This document shows positions 1-5,344 of a DNA stretch of 10,761 nt, piece by piece (within the stretch, counting starts at the first letter, position 1; every line of letters begins with the position of its first letter). The notes beneath the pieces were generated by a model that was not told the DNA's origin, made no database searches, and was given only the letters and a program-made list of their open reading frames with translations. This stretch comes from Bacteroidota bacterium. Lineage in GTDB: Bacteria; Bacteroidota; Bacteroidia; Flavobacteriales_D; Crocinitomicaceae. Location of the stretch: contig JAJRQP010000232.1 of NCBI GenBank assembly GCA_024280195.1, forward strand, positions 1-10,761. The letters are read 5' to 3'. Both the position numbers and the translations under genes were made by a program.

Positions 1-1428
1 GTAGATGAAGCAGATTACAACGCAATCAATGAGCGAAATGGCTATTATCAATCGGCGCAAATGCAAGGTTTTCATAACCTCGTTTGGTTTGATTACGACG
101 TAAGAGATCAAATGTTTGATGGGCATTCTTACAACAAAGGAGGACGGATTTTACACATGCTTCGTAACTACTTGGGAGATGATGCATTCTTCACTGCGCT
201 CAACCTTTATTTGGAGGAGAATAAGTTTAAAGCGGCTGAATTTCACCAACTTCGATTGGCTTTTGAAGAGGTTTCGGGAGAAGATTTAAACTGGTTTTTC
301 AATCAGTGGTATTTAGGGTCAGGACATCCTACCTTAAAATTTGAGCAAACGGATGATCAAAGTGCAAATTCAATTACCATTAAGGTAACGCAAAAACAAG
401 ATTTAGAGCAATATCCTATTTTTAAACTGCCGCTAAACATGGTTACTTTTGATGATGCAGGAAGACACGTGCATAAAGTTGTAATTGATGAAGTGGAAGA
501 AGAATTTACATTCTCCTATACTGGAAAATTGAAAGGAATTCTATACGACGAGCAGCAAATGTTACTAGGAAAAAAGCAAGAAGGCAAAACGACTGAGCAA
601 TACATCTACCAATTCTATCACGGAGAGAAATACGAAGCAAGAAAGGTTGGTTTAGAAAAAGGTTCCAAAGAGAAAACAGATGCAGGACAAAAATTAGTTT
701 TGGATGCACTTTCTGATTCTTTCTGGGACATTCGTCGCATTGCAATTTCTAAATATTCTCGATTGAAAGATGAGCGCCGCACAGAAGGACAAGCGAAAAT
801 CAAAGAGATGGTTACAAGTGACCCTAAATCTGCCGTTAGAGCAGCCGCCTTAACTACGGTTAAAAAATTCATGACAGACCAAGAATTAGAAGTTCTTTAT
901 AAAGATAGAATCGAAAAAGATCAATCTTATGCTGTTGTTAGTTCTGCCTTAAAATCATACGGTTCTCTAAACCCTGACGAAGCAATGAAGGTTGCAGAGT
1001 CGTTAGAGAATGAAAACTCTTCATCTATGCTTGGTGGAATAGGTCAACTCTACTCTTCTCAAGGAGACGCAAGTAAATATGCGTTTTACGAAAAAGCATT
1101 CAACGGGAAAGTAATTCAAGGTTTTGATAAATTAGGTTTATTAAATTCTTTGACTGTTTTTCTGACAAGACAAGAGCCGAAAATTATTTTGAAATCAACT
1201 TCTATCTACCAGAAACTATCTGATGGAGGCGGAATGTACATGAGTATGTTTTTGCCGCAGAACACTGATTATCTAATTGAAAATATCAATAGCAAAACAA
1301 AAACGTTAAATACTGAGCTAGAACAACAAGTAGAAAATGATGAGGCACAGTACGCAACAGAAACAAGAAAAAAGTTAGCCGTTCTTGCAGAATGTAAAGC
1401 GAAATTTGAAGCAATGAGCAAAAAATAA
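1..1428 (+). CDS. M1 family metallopeptidase (aminopeptidase N-like), C-terminal part, 5' end outside window
   Basis: The reading frame is open from base 1, so this is the 3' end of a longer gene; the ATG at 61 is internal. The 475 visible residues begin after the HEXXH zinc site, which must lie upstream. The motif GHSYNKGGRILHMLR (Tyr codon at 130-132) matches the M1 block carrying the tyrosine that stabilises the transition state. It is followed by the helical end of the catalytic domain (LNWFFNQWYLGSGHP). The rest fits a small beta domain and then an alpha-helical HEAT-like tail, with stretches such as DPKSAVRAAALTTVKKF. M1 enzymes are zinc aminopeptidases that remove N-terminal residues from peptides. 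Localisation cannot be judged without the N terminus. The SanA-like gene follows after 7 bp, so the two are probably co-transcribed. Family assignment is strong; substrate preference is unknown. Confidence 0.93.
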   Translation, partial: VDEADYNAINERNGYYQSAQMQGFHNLVWFDYDVRDQMFDGHSYNKGGRILHMLRNYLGDDAFFTALNLYLEENKFKAAEFHQLRLAFEEVSGEDLNWFFNQWYLGSGHPTLKFEQTDDQSANSITIKVTQKQDLEQYPIFKLPLNMVTFDDAGRHVHKVVIDEVEEEFTFSYTGKLKGILYDEQQMLLGKKQEGKTTEQYIYQFYHGEKYEARKVGLEKGSKEKTDAGQKLVLDALSDSFWDIRRIAISKYSRLKDERRTEGQAKIKEMVTSDPKSAVRAAALTTVKKFMTDQELEVLYKDRIEKDQSYAVVSSALKSYGSLNPDEAMKVAESLENENSSSMLGGIGQLYSSQGDASKYAFYEKAFNGKVIQGFDKLGLLNSLTVFLTRQEPKIILKSTSIYQKLSDGGGMYMSMFLPQNTDYLIENINSKTKTLNTELEQQVENDEAQYATETRKKLAVLAECKAKFEAMSKK

Positions 1429-1435
1429 AGGTTCC

Positions 1436-2107
1436 ATGCTGAGAAAAATAGTTCAACAACTGAAAACTAAAATAACCTTTAAGAAACTTGTAAGAAGTTC
1501 CTTGCTGATTTTGGTTCTTGGGCTTGTTTTTGGTTTTATTACTAATGCTATCGTAGAGCAACGGTCAGAATTTACTTATAACTCTGTTGCTAAAATCCCA
1601 AGTTGTAAAACAGGCTTATTATTAGGCACCTCGAAGTATGTAAAAAGCGGAAACATTAATCAATATTACCAAAATAGGATTGATGCAACTGTTGAATTAT
1701 ACAACGCTGGGAAAATTAAGTTTGTGTTAATCAGTGGTGATAATTCTACCAAAAATTATGACGAACCGACCACAATGAAAGAAGACTTAATTGCTCGTGG
1801 TGTTCCTGACAATAAAATTTTTCTCGACTATGCAGGCTTTCGAACCTTAGATTCTGTGGTTAGAGCAAAGGAAATTTTTGGGCAAACCAAGTTGTGCATA
1901 ATTTCACAACAGTTTCACAACGAGCGCGCTATTTACATTGCAGAAAAAAATGGAATAGATGCAGTAGGATTCAACGCAAAAAGTGTTTCTAAACGCTACG
2001 GTTTTAAAACCAAGATCCGAGAATTCTTTGCTCGGGGAAAAGTGGTTCTAGACATGTTTTTTGGTGTTTCTCCGAAGTTTCTAGGTGATAAGATAGAAAT
2101 TAAATAA
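1436..2107 (+). CDS. sanA: SanA/YdcF-like DUF218 membrane protein
   Basis: A 223-residue protein with one N-terminal membrane segment (about residues 19-40) followed by a DUF218 domain. Motifs typical of the SanA branch are visible: LLLGTSKYV, the YYQNRIDATVELY stretch, VLISGDN, YDEPTTMKEDLIARGVP, LDYAGFRTLDSVVRAKEIFG and SQQFHNERAIYIA. In enterobacteria SanA is an inner-membrane protein that affects envelope barrier function and vancomycin exclusion at high temperature; its biochemical activity is not settled. The ATG at 1436 lies 7 bp after the aminopeptidase stop, which supports both this start and an operon. No terminator hairpin is obvious in the 116 bp behind it. The symbol rests on motif similarity only. 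Confidence 0.88.
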   Translation: MLRKIVQQLKTKITFKKLVRSSLLILVLGLVFGFITNAIVEQRSEFTYNSVAKIPSCKTGLLLGTSKYVKSGNINQYYQNRIDATVELYNAGKIKFVLISGDNSTKNYDEPTTMKEDLIARGVPDNKIFLDYAGFRTLDSVVRAKEIFGQTKLCIISQQFHNERAIYIAEKNGIDAVGFNAKSVSKRYGFKTKIREFFARGKVVLDMFFGVSPKFLGDKIEIK

Positions 2108-2173
2108 TTTTAATTATTCCCACTCAGACAGAATCTTTCATCTAATTATCTCCACAAAAAATCCTTCAAAAAC

Positions 2174-2203
2174 TTGCACATTAAATAATTGAATGTATCT
2201 TTG
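2174..2203 (+). promoter_or_regulatory. Bacteroidota-type promoter of the bcp-like gene
   Basis: TATCTTTG at 2196-2203 matches the TAnnTTTG -7 box of Bacteroidota primary sigma factors exactly. A TTG at 2174-2176 sits 19 bp upstream, the expected place for the -33 element. Transcription would start near 2210, only about 14 nt before the first possible ATG (2224) and 35 nt before the preferred one (2245). Confidence 0.6.
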
Positions 2204-2244
2204 ATTAAGTTTTCGTCAAAACAATGATTAAAATACAGTCAAAA

Positions 2245-2709
2245 ATGAAACATTTAAAAATTGGAGATCAAGCCCCTACTTTTTCTTCTAAAGATCAAAA
2301 AGGAAATACTATAAGATTAAGTGACTTCTCAGATAAGAAAGTTGTAATTTATTTCTATCCGAAAGACAATACTCCAGGGTGTACCGCTCAAGCTTGCAAC
2401 CTTCGAGACAATTACGATACTATCTTAAAAGAAGATATCGTAATATTGGGTGTCAGTGCAGACGATGAAATAAAGCATCAAAAGTTTATCACAAAATTTG
2501 ATTTGCCATTTGCTCTTTTAGCCGACACAGAGAAAGAATTGTTAAACCTTTATGGTGTGTGGGGAGAAAAAAAATTCATGGGAAAAATTTATGATGGAAT
2601 TCATCGAACAACCTTCGTATTAGATGAGAGCCACCAAATCATCGGCATCATTGAAAAACCAAAAACAAAAGATCACACCCAAGAAATAATGGAAATCTAC
2701 ACTAAATAA
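2245..2709 (+). CDS. bcp: Thioredoxin-dependent thiol peroxidase, Bcp/PrxQ-type peroxiredoxin
   Basis: A 154-residue AhpC/TSA-fold protein that reduces hydrogen peroxide and organic hydroperoxides in the cytoplasm using thioredoxin. The active-site block NTPGCTAQACNLRD carries the peroxidatic Cys46 and, five residues on, Cys51, the atypical two-cysteine arrangement of Bcp. YFYPKDNTPGC and the later IHRTTFVLDE are also typical. The frame has an earlier ATG at 2224, which would add MIKIQSK. I prefer 2245 because MKHLKIGDQAPTF then aligns with the usual Bcp N terminus (E. coli Bcp has its cysteines at 45 and 50) and an A-rich stretch precedes it. It has its own promoter at 2174-2203 and lies 133 bp before recA, in the same direction. 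Confidence 0.93.
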   Translation: MKHLKIGDQAPTFSSKDQKGNTIRLSDFSDKKVVIYFYPKDNTPGCTAQACNLRDNYDTILKEDIVILGVSADDEIKHQKFITKFDLPFALLADTEKELLNLYGVWGEKKFMGKIYDGIHRTTFVLDESHQIIGIIEKPKTKDHTQEIMEIYTK

Positions 2710-2842
2710 TATTACAACGTAAATAGATTACGCACTAGTAACTGCATATTTGTAGAAACAATTACGGAAATTGAATGTTTGAAAAGCAGACGACTAACAT
2801 TCATAAATTTTAAACCAAGTTTGCAAACAAAAACAAAACGAT

Positions 2843-3871
2843 ATGGCAGCAAAAAAAGAAGTAAACGCTGAAAAATTAAAAGCATTACAACTTACAATGG
2901 ATAAGTTGGACAAAACCTACGGTAAAGGAACTGTAATGAAATTAGGAGACACTCCAAATGATGCAATAGAGGTTATCTCAACAGGGTCTTTAACATTAGA
3001 CTTAGCACTGGGTGTAAATGGGTTACCTAAAGGGAGAGTCGTTGAAATCTATGGCCCAGAATCTTCTGGTAAAACAACCTTGGCAATTCATGCAATTGCA
3101 GAATGTCAAAAAACAGGTGGTATTGCAGCGTTCATTGATGCAGAGCACGCTTTTGATCAGTTTTATGCAGAAAAATTAGGAGTAGACATTGAAAACTTAA
3201 TCATTTCACAACCAGATAACGGAGAGCAAGCATTAGAAATCGCTGATAACCTTATTCGTTCAGGTGCTATTGATTTAGTGGTAATAGATTCTGTTGCAGC
3301 ATTGACTCCAAAAGCAGAGATTGAAGGGGAAATGGGTGATTCACAAATGGGGTTACAAGCACGTTTAATGTCAAAAGCTTTGCGTAAGTTGACGGGATCA
3401 ATTAACAAAGCAAATACTTGCTGCATCTTTATTAACCAATTAAGAGAAAAAATTGGTGTGATGTTCGGTAACCCAGAAACAACAACAGGAGGTAATGCTT
3501 TGAAATTTTATGCATCTGTAAGAATTGATATCAGAAGATCTTCTCAAATTAAAGATGGTGACGAAGTAATCGGAAATAGGACCCGTGTGAAGGTGGTTAA
3601 AAACAAAGTAGCTCCACCATTTAGAAAAGCAGAGTTTGATATCATGTACGGTTTGGGAATCTCCAAAGTTGGTGAAATCTTAGACCTTGGTGTTGATTTA
3701 AACATCATCAATAAAAGTGGATCTTGGTTCTCGTATGGTGAAACAAGATTAGGACAAGGTCGTGATGCCGTAAAAGGAATCATCAAAGACAATCCTGAAT
3801 TAATGGAAGAATTAGAAATGAAAATTAAAGAAGCTCTTAGTCCAAAGGTTGAGGTTGAACTAGAAGGTTAA
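2843..3871 (+). CDS. recA: Recombinase RecA
   Basis: A 342-residue RecA of normal bacterial length. It binds single-stranded DNA with ATP and catalyses strand exchange in recombinational repair. The Walker A loop GPESSGKT is at residues 71-78, the Walker B strand LVVID at about 145-149, and the L2 DNA-binding loop with GNPETTTGGNALKFYASVR at about 209-227. The MAW-like start TGSLTLDLALG and the C-terminal DIMYGLGISKVGEILDLGV block are intact. The C-terminal acidic tail is short (VEVELEG). The leader is A-rich (AAACAAAAACAAAACGAT before the ATG) without a Shine-Dalgarno match. I see no perfect -7 box upstream; near matches are CATATTTG at 2745-2752 and TAAATTTT at 2804-2811, the latter with a TTTG 22 bp ahead. 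I recognise no LexA-type box. Confidence 0.98.
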   Translation: MAAKKEVNAEKLKALQLTMDKLDKTYGKGTVMKLGDTPNDAIEVISTGSLTLDLALGVNGLPKGRVVEIYGPESSGKTTLAIHAIAECQKTGGIAAFIDAEHAFDQFYAEKLGVDIENLIISQPDNGEQALEIADNLIRSGAIDLVVIDSVAALTPKAEIEGEMGDSQMGLQARLMSKALRKLTGSINKANTCCIFINQLREKIGVMFGNPETTTGGNALKFYASVRIDIRRSSQIKDGDEVIGNRTRVKVVKNKVAPPFRKAEFDIMYGLGISKVGEILDLGVDLNIINKSGSWFSYGETRLGQGRDAVKGIIKDNPELMEELEMKIKEALSPKVEVELEG

Positions 3872-3893
3872 GACAAACTGCATATCGTAGAGG

Positions 3894-3930
3894 AAACGGC
3901 ACTTACTTGGTAGGTGCCGTTTTTAGTTTT
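3894..3930 (+). terminator. Rho-independent terminator of recA
   Basis: The arms AAACGGCACTTAC (3894-3906) and GTAGGTGCCGTTT (3910-3922) pair over 13 positions (one G-T wobble) around a TTG loop. They end in TTTTT (3920-3924) with a further T run to 3930. The stem starts 22 bp after the recA stop codon. It marks the right edge of the housekeeping block; everything to 5340 looks accessory. Confidence 0.88.
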
Positions 3931-4089
3931 AAAATAGGGGAGAAAGGATATAGTGAAAAAAGTAGCTAGGAGAACTGAAGTATTAAAACCAGTAGACCAT
4001 TGATATATAATTTTGATAGGGCACGGGTAGCATAGACTTCTGAATAGCAATTAATTAATTCACAAAAATTAAAAACCCTATAGATTCGT
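3931..4089. other. Intergenic stretch without a recognisable gene
   Basis: AT-rich sequence between the recA terminator and the promoter-like site at 4090. The only frames are very short: for example a GTG-started 16-codon frame on the plus strand at about 3954, and a 60-codon minus frame that runs through the recA terminator and is not credible. I see no repeat or known RNA here. Confidence 0.5.
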
Positions 4090-4097
4090 TATATTTG
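4090..4097 (+). promoter_or_regulatory. Candidate -7 box upstream of the cassette-like unit
   Basis: TATATTTG is a perfect TAnnTTTG -7 element. No TTG is present at the proper distance upstream, so only half of a promoter is seen. Transcription would start near 4104 and read through the palindrome at 4116-4139 into the lipoprotein gene. The site lies outside the proposed cassette boundary (4145/4146), so a flanking promoter could be driving it. Confidence 0.4.
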
Positions 4098-4115
4098 GAA
4101 GAAAAACACTAGGGG

Positions 4116-4139
4116 GATAATGAACATATGTGCATTATC
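4116..4139. repeat. 24-bp near-perfect palindrome
   Basis: The half GATAATGAACAT (4116-4127) is followed directly by ATGTGCATTATC (4128-4139), whose reverse complement is GATAATGCACAT. Eleven of twelve positions are symmetric. It sits between the -7 box at 4090 and the cassette start at 4145. It could be an operator for a dimeric regulator or part of a degenerate recombination site; the sequence alone does not decide. Confidence 0.55.
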
Positions 4140-4166
4140 ATATCGTTATAAGCAATGTAGACCTGT

Positions 4167-4457
4167 ATGAAAACATTCAATAAAATCATATTTGTAATTA
4201 TTGTAATTAGTCTTCAGGCTTGTCGTGAAGAGTTGCGAGGTAACGTCGAAAAATCAAATGACGGTGAAACTTATCTTGTATTTGAAAATGGTTGCGATAG
4301 CGTTTTTGTTAATGGTAAGTTTTGGACGCATGCCAAAGGTGTTAAAGGTCAAGTCCAATCGGGAAATTGTGAAATAGATTGTAACAATGATGGCATAGAC
4401 TTAAGTATCAATATTGGCGAAGGAACCATCTTCTTTTTTGATTATTGGGGGCCTTAA
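4167..4457 (+). CDS. Small putative lipoprotein of unknown function (cassette gene 1)
   Basis: A 96-residue protein. The N terminus has a charged start (MKTFNK), a hydrophobic stretch and a lipobox ending SLQAC, with Cys19 as the lipidation site; Gln at -2 is unusual but tolerated. The mature part has Cys43, Cys68 and Cys72 in a small Gly/Asn/Asp-rich, probably beta-rich domain, and ends in FFFDYWGP. I do not recognise a named family. It is the first gene after the proposed cassette start, with a leader of only about 21 bp inside the unit, so transcription likely enters from outside (see the -7 box at 4090). Its base composition is close to the host's, unlike the next gene, so the two may differ in origin. 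Confidence 0.72.
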   Translation: MKTFNKIIFVIIVISLQACREELRGNVEKSNDGETYLVFENGCDSVFVNGKFWTHAKGVKGQVQSGNCEIDCNNDGIDLSINIGEGTIFFFDYWGP

Positions 4458-4512
4458 ATGATTATAAATCAATAGATGTTAAATAACAACAACCTTAAAC
4501 AATTAAAATAAA

Positions 4513-5004
4513 ATGGAAATACCTAGTTCAAGTATATCTAAGTTTTTTCTAATATTAACAGCGATATTCATACTTGTTAATCTAGATCCTATTATTGGAT
4601 TATTTACGTATAATTTTAAAGATACTCAAGAGTTTAAAGAAGTCATATTATACTTTGTAGCACCCCTAGCTGTATTAATTATAGGAACAATTCTATTTTT
4701 AAAAAAAATGAAGATTGGTTGGGCTTTGTTAACCATAGTTAGCACGTACAGTTTTCTAATTTTTATAGCTGGTTTTTTGAATTACTTCAGTATTCTTGAA
4801 ATAAGACAGGCGAAACTAGTATATCACATAATGCCATTCGGAACACCGGTATTATATATAGCATTTGGTATTTCTTTTCTGATACTCACTTATTTATTAA
4901 ATAAAAAGGACATTCTAATTGAAAATAATATTGGAGGTAATATGTCCTCGATACTTTTGACATTAAGCGGTTTACTGGCCATAATCGTAATGATTCAAAA
5001 TTAA
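4513..5004 (+). CDS. Multi-pass inner-membrane protein of unknown function (cassette gene 2)
   Basis: A 163-residue, strongly hydrophobic protein with about five predicted membrane segments near residues 10-31, 44-63, 69-92, 110-129 and 145-161. There are short charged loops (KKMK at 64-67, LNKKD at 129-133). No family signature or catalytic motif is recognisable. It starts 55 bp after the lipoprotein stop with an A-rich leader and no obvious promoter of its own. By hand count positions 4501-4800 hold 77 G/C in 300 bases (about 26%) against 46 in 120 (38%) for part of recA, which suggests foreign origin. The stop codon lies 3 bp before the attC-like site. Function cannot be given. Confidence 0.7.
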   Translation: MEIPSSSISKFFLILTAIFILVNLDPIIGLFTYNFKDTQEFKEVILYFVAPLAVLIIGTILFLKKMKIGWALLTIVSTYSFLIFIAGFLNYFSILEIRQAKLVYHIMPFGTPVLYIAFGISFLILTYLLNKKDILIENNIGGNMSSILLTLSGLLAIIVMIQN

Positions 5005-5007
5005 ATA

Positions 5008-5096
5008 TGCTTATAACATTCGCTAAAAACCATAAACCAAACCAAACCAAACCAAACCAACCGTTTTTACGTATTTTAGCGGAAGCGTTACCTGGA
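5008..5096 (+). other. attC: attC-like recombination site (imperfect hairpin)
   Basis: The order of parts fits an integron attC. R'' is TGCTTATAAC (5008-5017), then one spacer base. L'' is TTCGCTAAAA (5019-5028), followed by a variable loop to 5073. L' is TTTTAGCGGAA (5074-5084), which pairs with L'' except for one extrahelical G at 5082. Spacer GC and an R' box starting GTTACC at 5087 complete it. The half-sites TAACATTCG and GGAAGCGTTA closely resemble those of known attC sites such as that of aadA (TAACAATTCG, CAAGCGTTAG). In the integrated form R' belongs to the neighbour, so it matches R'' poorly, while the unit's own start (4145) matches it perfectly. Caveats: R boxes depart from RYYYAAC/GTTRRRY, and the bulged base is on the L' arm. 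Confidence 0.55.
5034..5062. repeat. AAACC pentamer tandem repeat in the attC-like loop
   Basis: Five exact AAACC units (5034-5058) are followed by AACC (5059-5062). They lie in the variable terminal loop between the L'' and L' arms, so changes in copy number would not disturb the paired arms. Such a short repeat is a candidate for slippage. Confidence 0.85.
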
Positions 5097-5157
5097 TGTG
5101 ATATAAAAAGTTGGACACTGAGTTAAGATACAATTGGATAAATTAACTTAGTAAAAT

Positions 5158-5319
5158 ATGTCAAGATGAGAAAGTGATAGCTTTTGAAGAACAAACGGTA
5201 GTGCTGTTAAATTTACAGCAAGTTTTAAGCTCAACGCTATAAAGCTGGGCGAAGAAAAACAGAATGTGGCACAAGCTGCAAGAGAATTAGGAGTTAAAGC
5301 TTACCAAACTTTCAAGTAG
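5158..5319 (+). pseudogene. IS3-family transposase OrfA, decayed N-terminal fragment
   Basis: One frame from ATG 5158 reads MSR-stop-ESDSF-stop-RTNG, then SAVKFTASFKLNAIKLGEE, then KQNVAQAARELGVKAYQTFK and a stop at 5317. The second half matches the N-terminal helix-turn-helix of IS3/IS911-type OrfA (FTxxFKxxAIKLxxE...VAQAARELGV). Two in-frame TGA codons (5167, 5185) break it, and TAG at 5317 stands where the family usually has Trp after (Y/F)K, so it may be a mutated TGG. Only about 54 codons remain of a normal OrfA of about 100; OrfB is absent. TGGACACTGAGTTAAG at 5112-5127 could be the old left terminal repeat. It lies directly behind the cassette-like unit, and is nonfunctional. Confidence 0.72.
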
Positions 5320-5344
5320 CGAAGCGGTCCAATCAACTCGCTAC
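5316..5344. repeat. Inverted repeat over the stop codon of the minus-strand gene
   Basis: GTAGCGA (5316-5322) and TCGCTAC (5338-5344) are perfect 7-bp arms around a 15-base loop. The right arm contains the stop codon of the 453-codon minus-strand frame. Neither side has a T run, so it is a weak candidate terminator between two converging transcripts at best. Confidence 0.35.

Larger units (their letters stand above)
4145..5096 (+). mobile_element. Integron-type gene cassette-like unit (two genes plus attC-like site)
   Basis: The left end GTTATAAGCA (4145-4154) is the exact reverse complement of TGCTTATAAC (5008-5017), which opens the attC-like hairpin at the right end. This is what a cassette shows: when circular, its first bases complete the R' box that pairs with R''. 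Cleavage after the G of GTT at 4145 and 5087 gives a unit of about 942 bp. The first start codon (4167) is 21 bp after the boundary and the last stop codon is 3 bp before R'', both usual for cassettes. No integrase gene is in the window. The R boxes deviate from the GTTRRRY consensus, so a different element with inverted ends remains possible. Confidence 0.55.

Noticed and set aside
506..872. Minus-strand frames opposite the aminopeptidase (also 1286-1561, 3163-3426, 3544-3792)
   Set aside because: Shadows of clearly coding plus-strand genes; no recognisable protein features.
2710..2842. SOS (LexA) box in front of recA
   Set aside because: I searched the leader by eye and found no CTGT-type or GAAC-type palindrome; many Bacteroidota lack the classical LexA circuit.
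3868..4050. Minus-strand frame of 60 codons after recA
   Set aside because: It reads through both arms of the recA terminator and ends at the recA stop; no family resemblance.
4116..4155. A second, complete attC site at the left end of the cassette-like unit
   Set aside because: The palindrome does not give R''/L'' and L'/R' arms with proper spacing before the GTT at 4145, and no box complementary to GTTATAAGC lies upstream. It is kept only as a palindrome.
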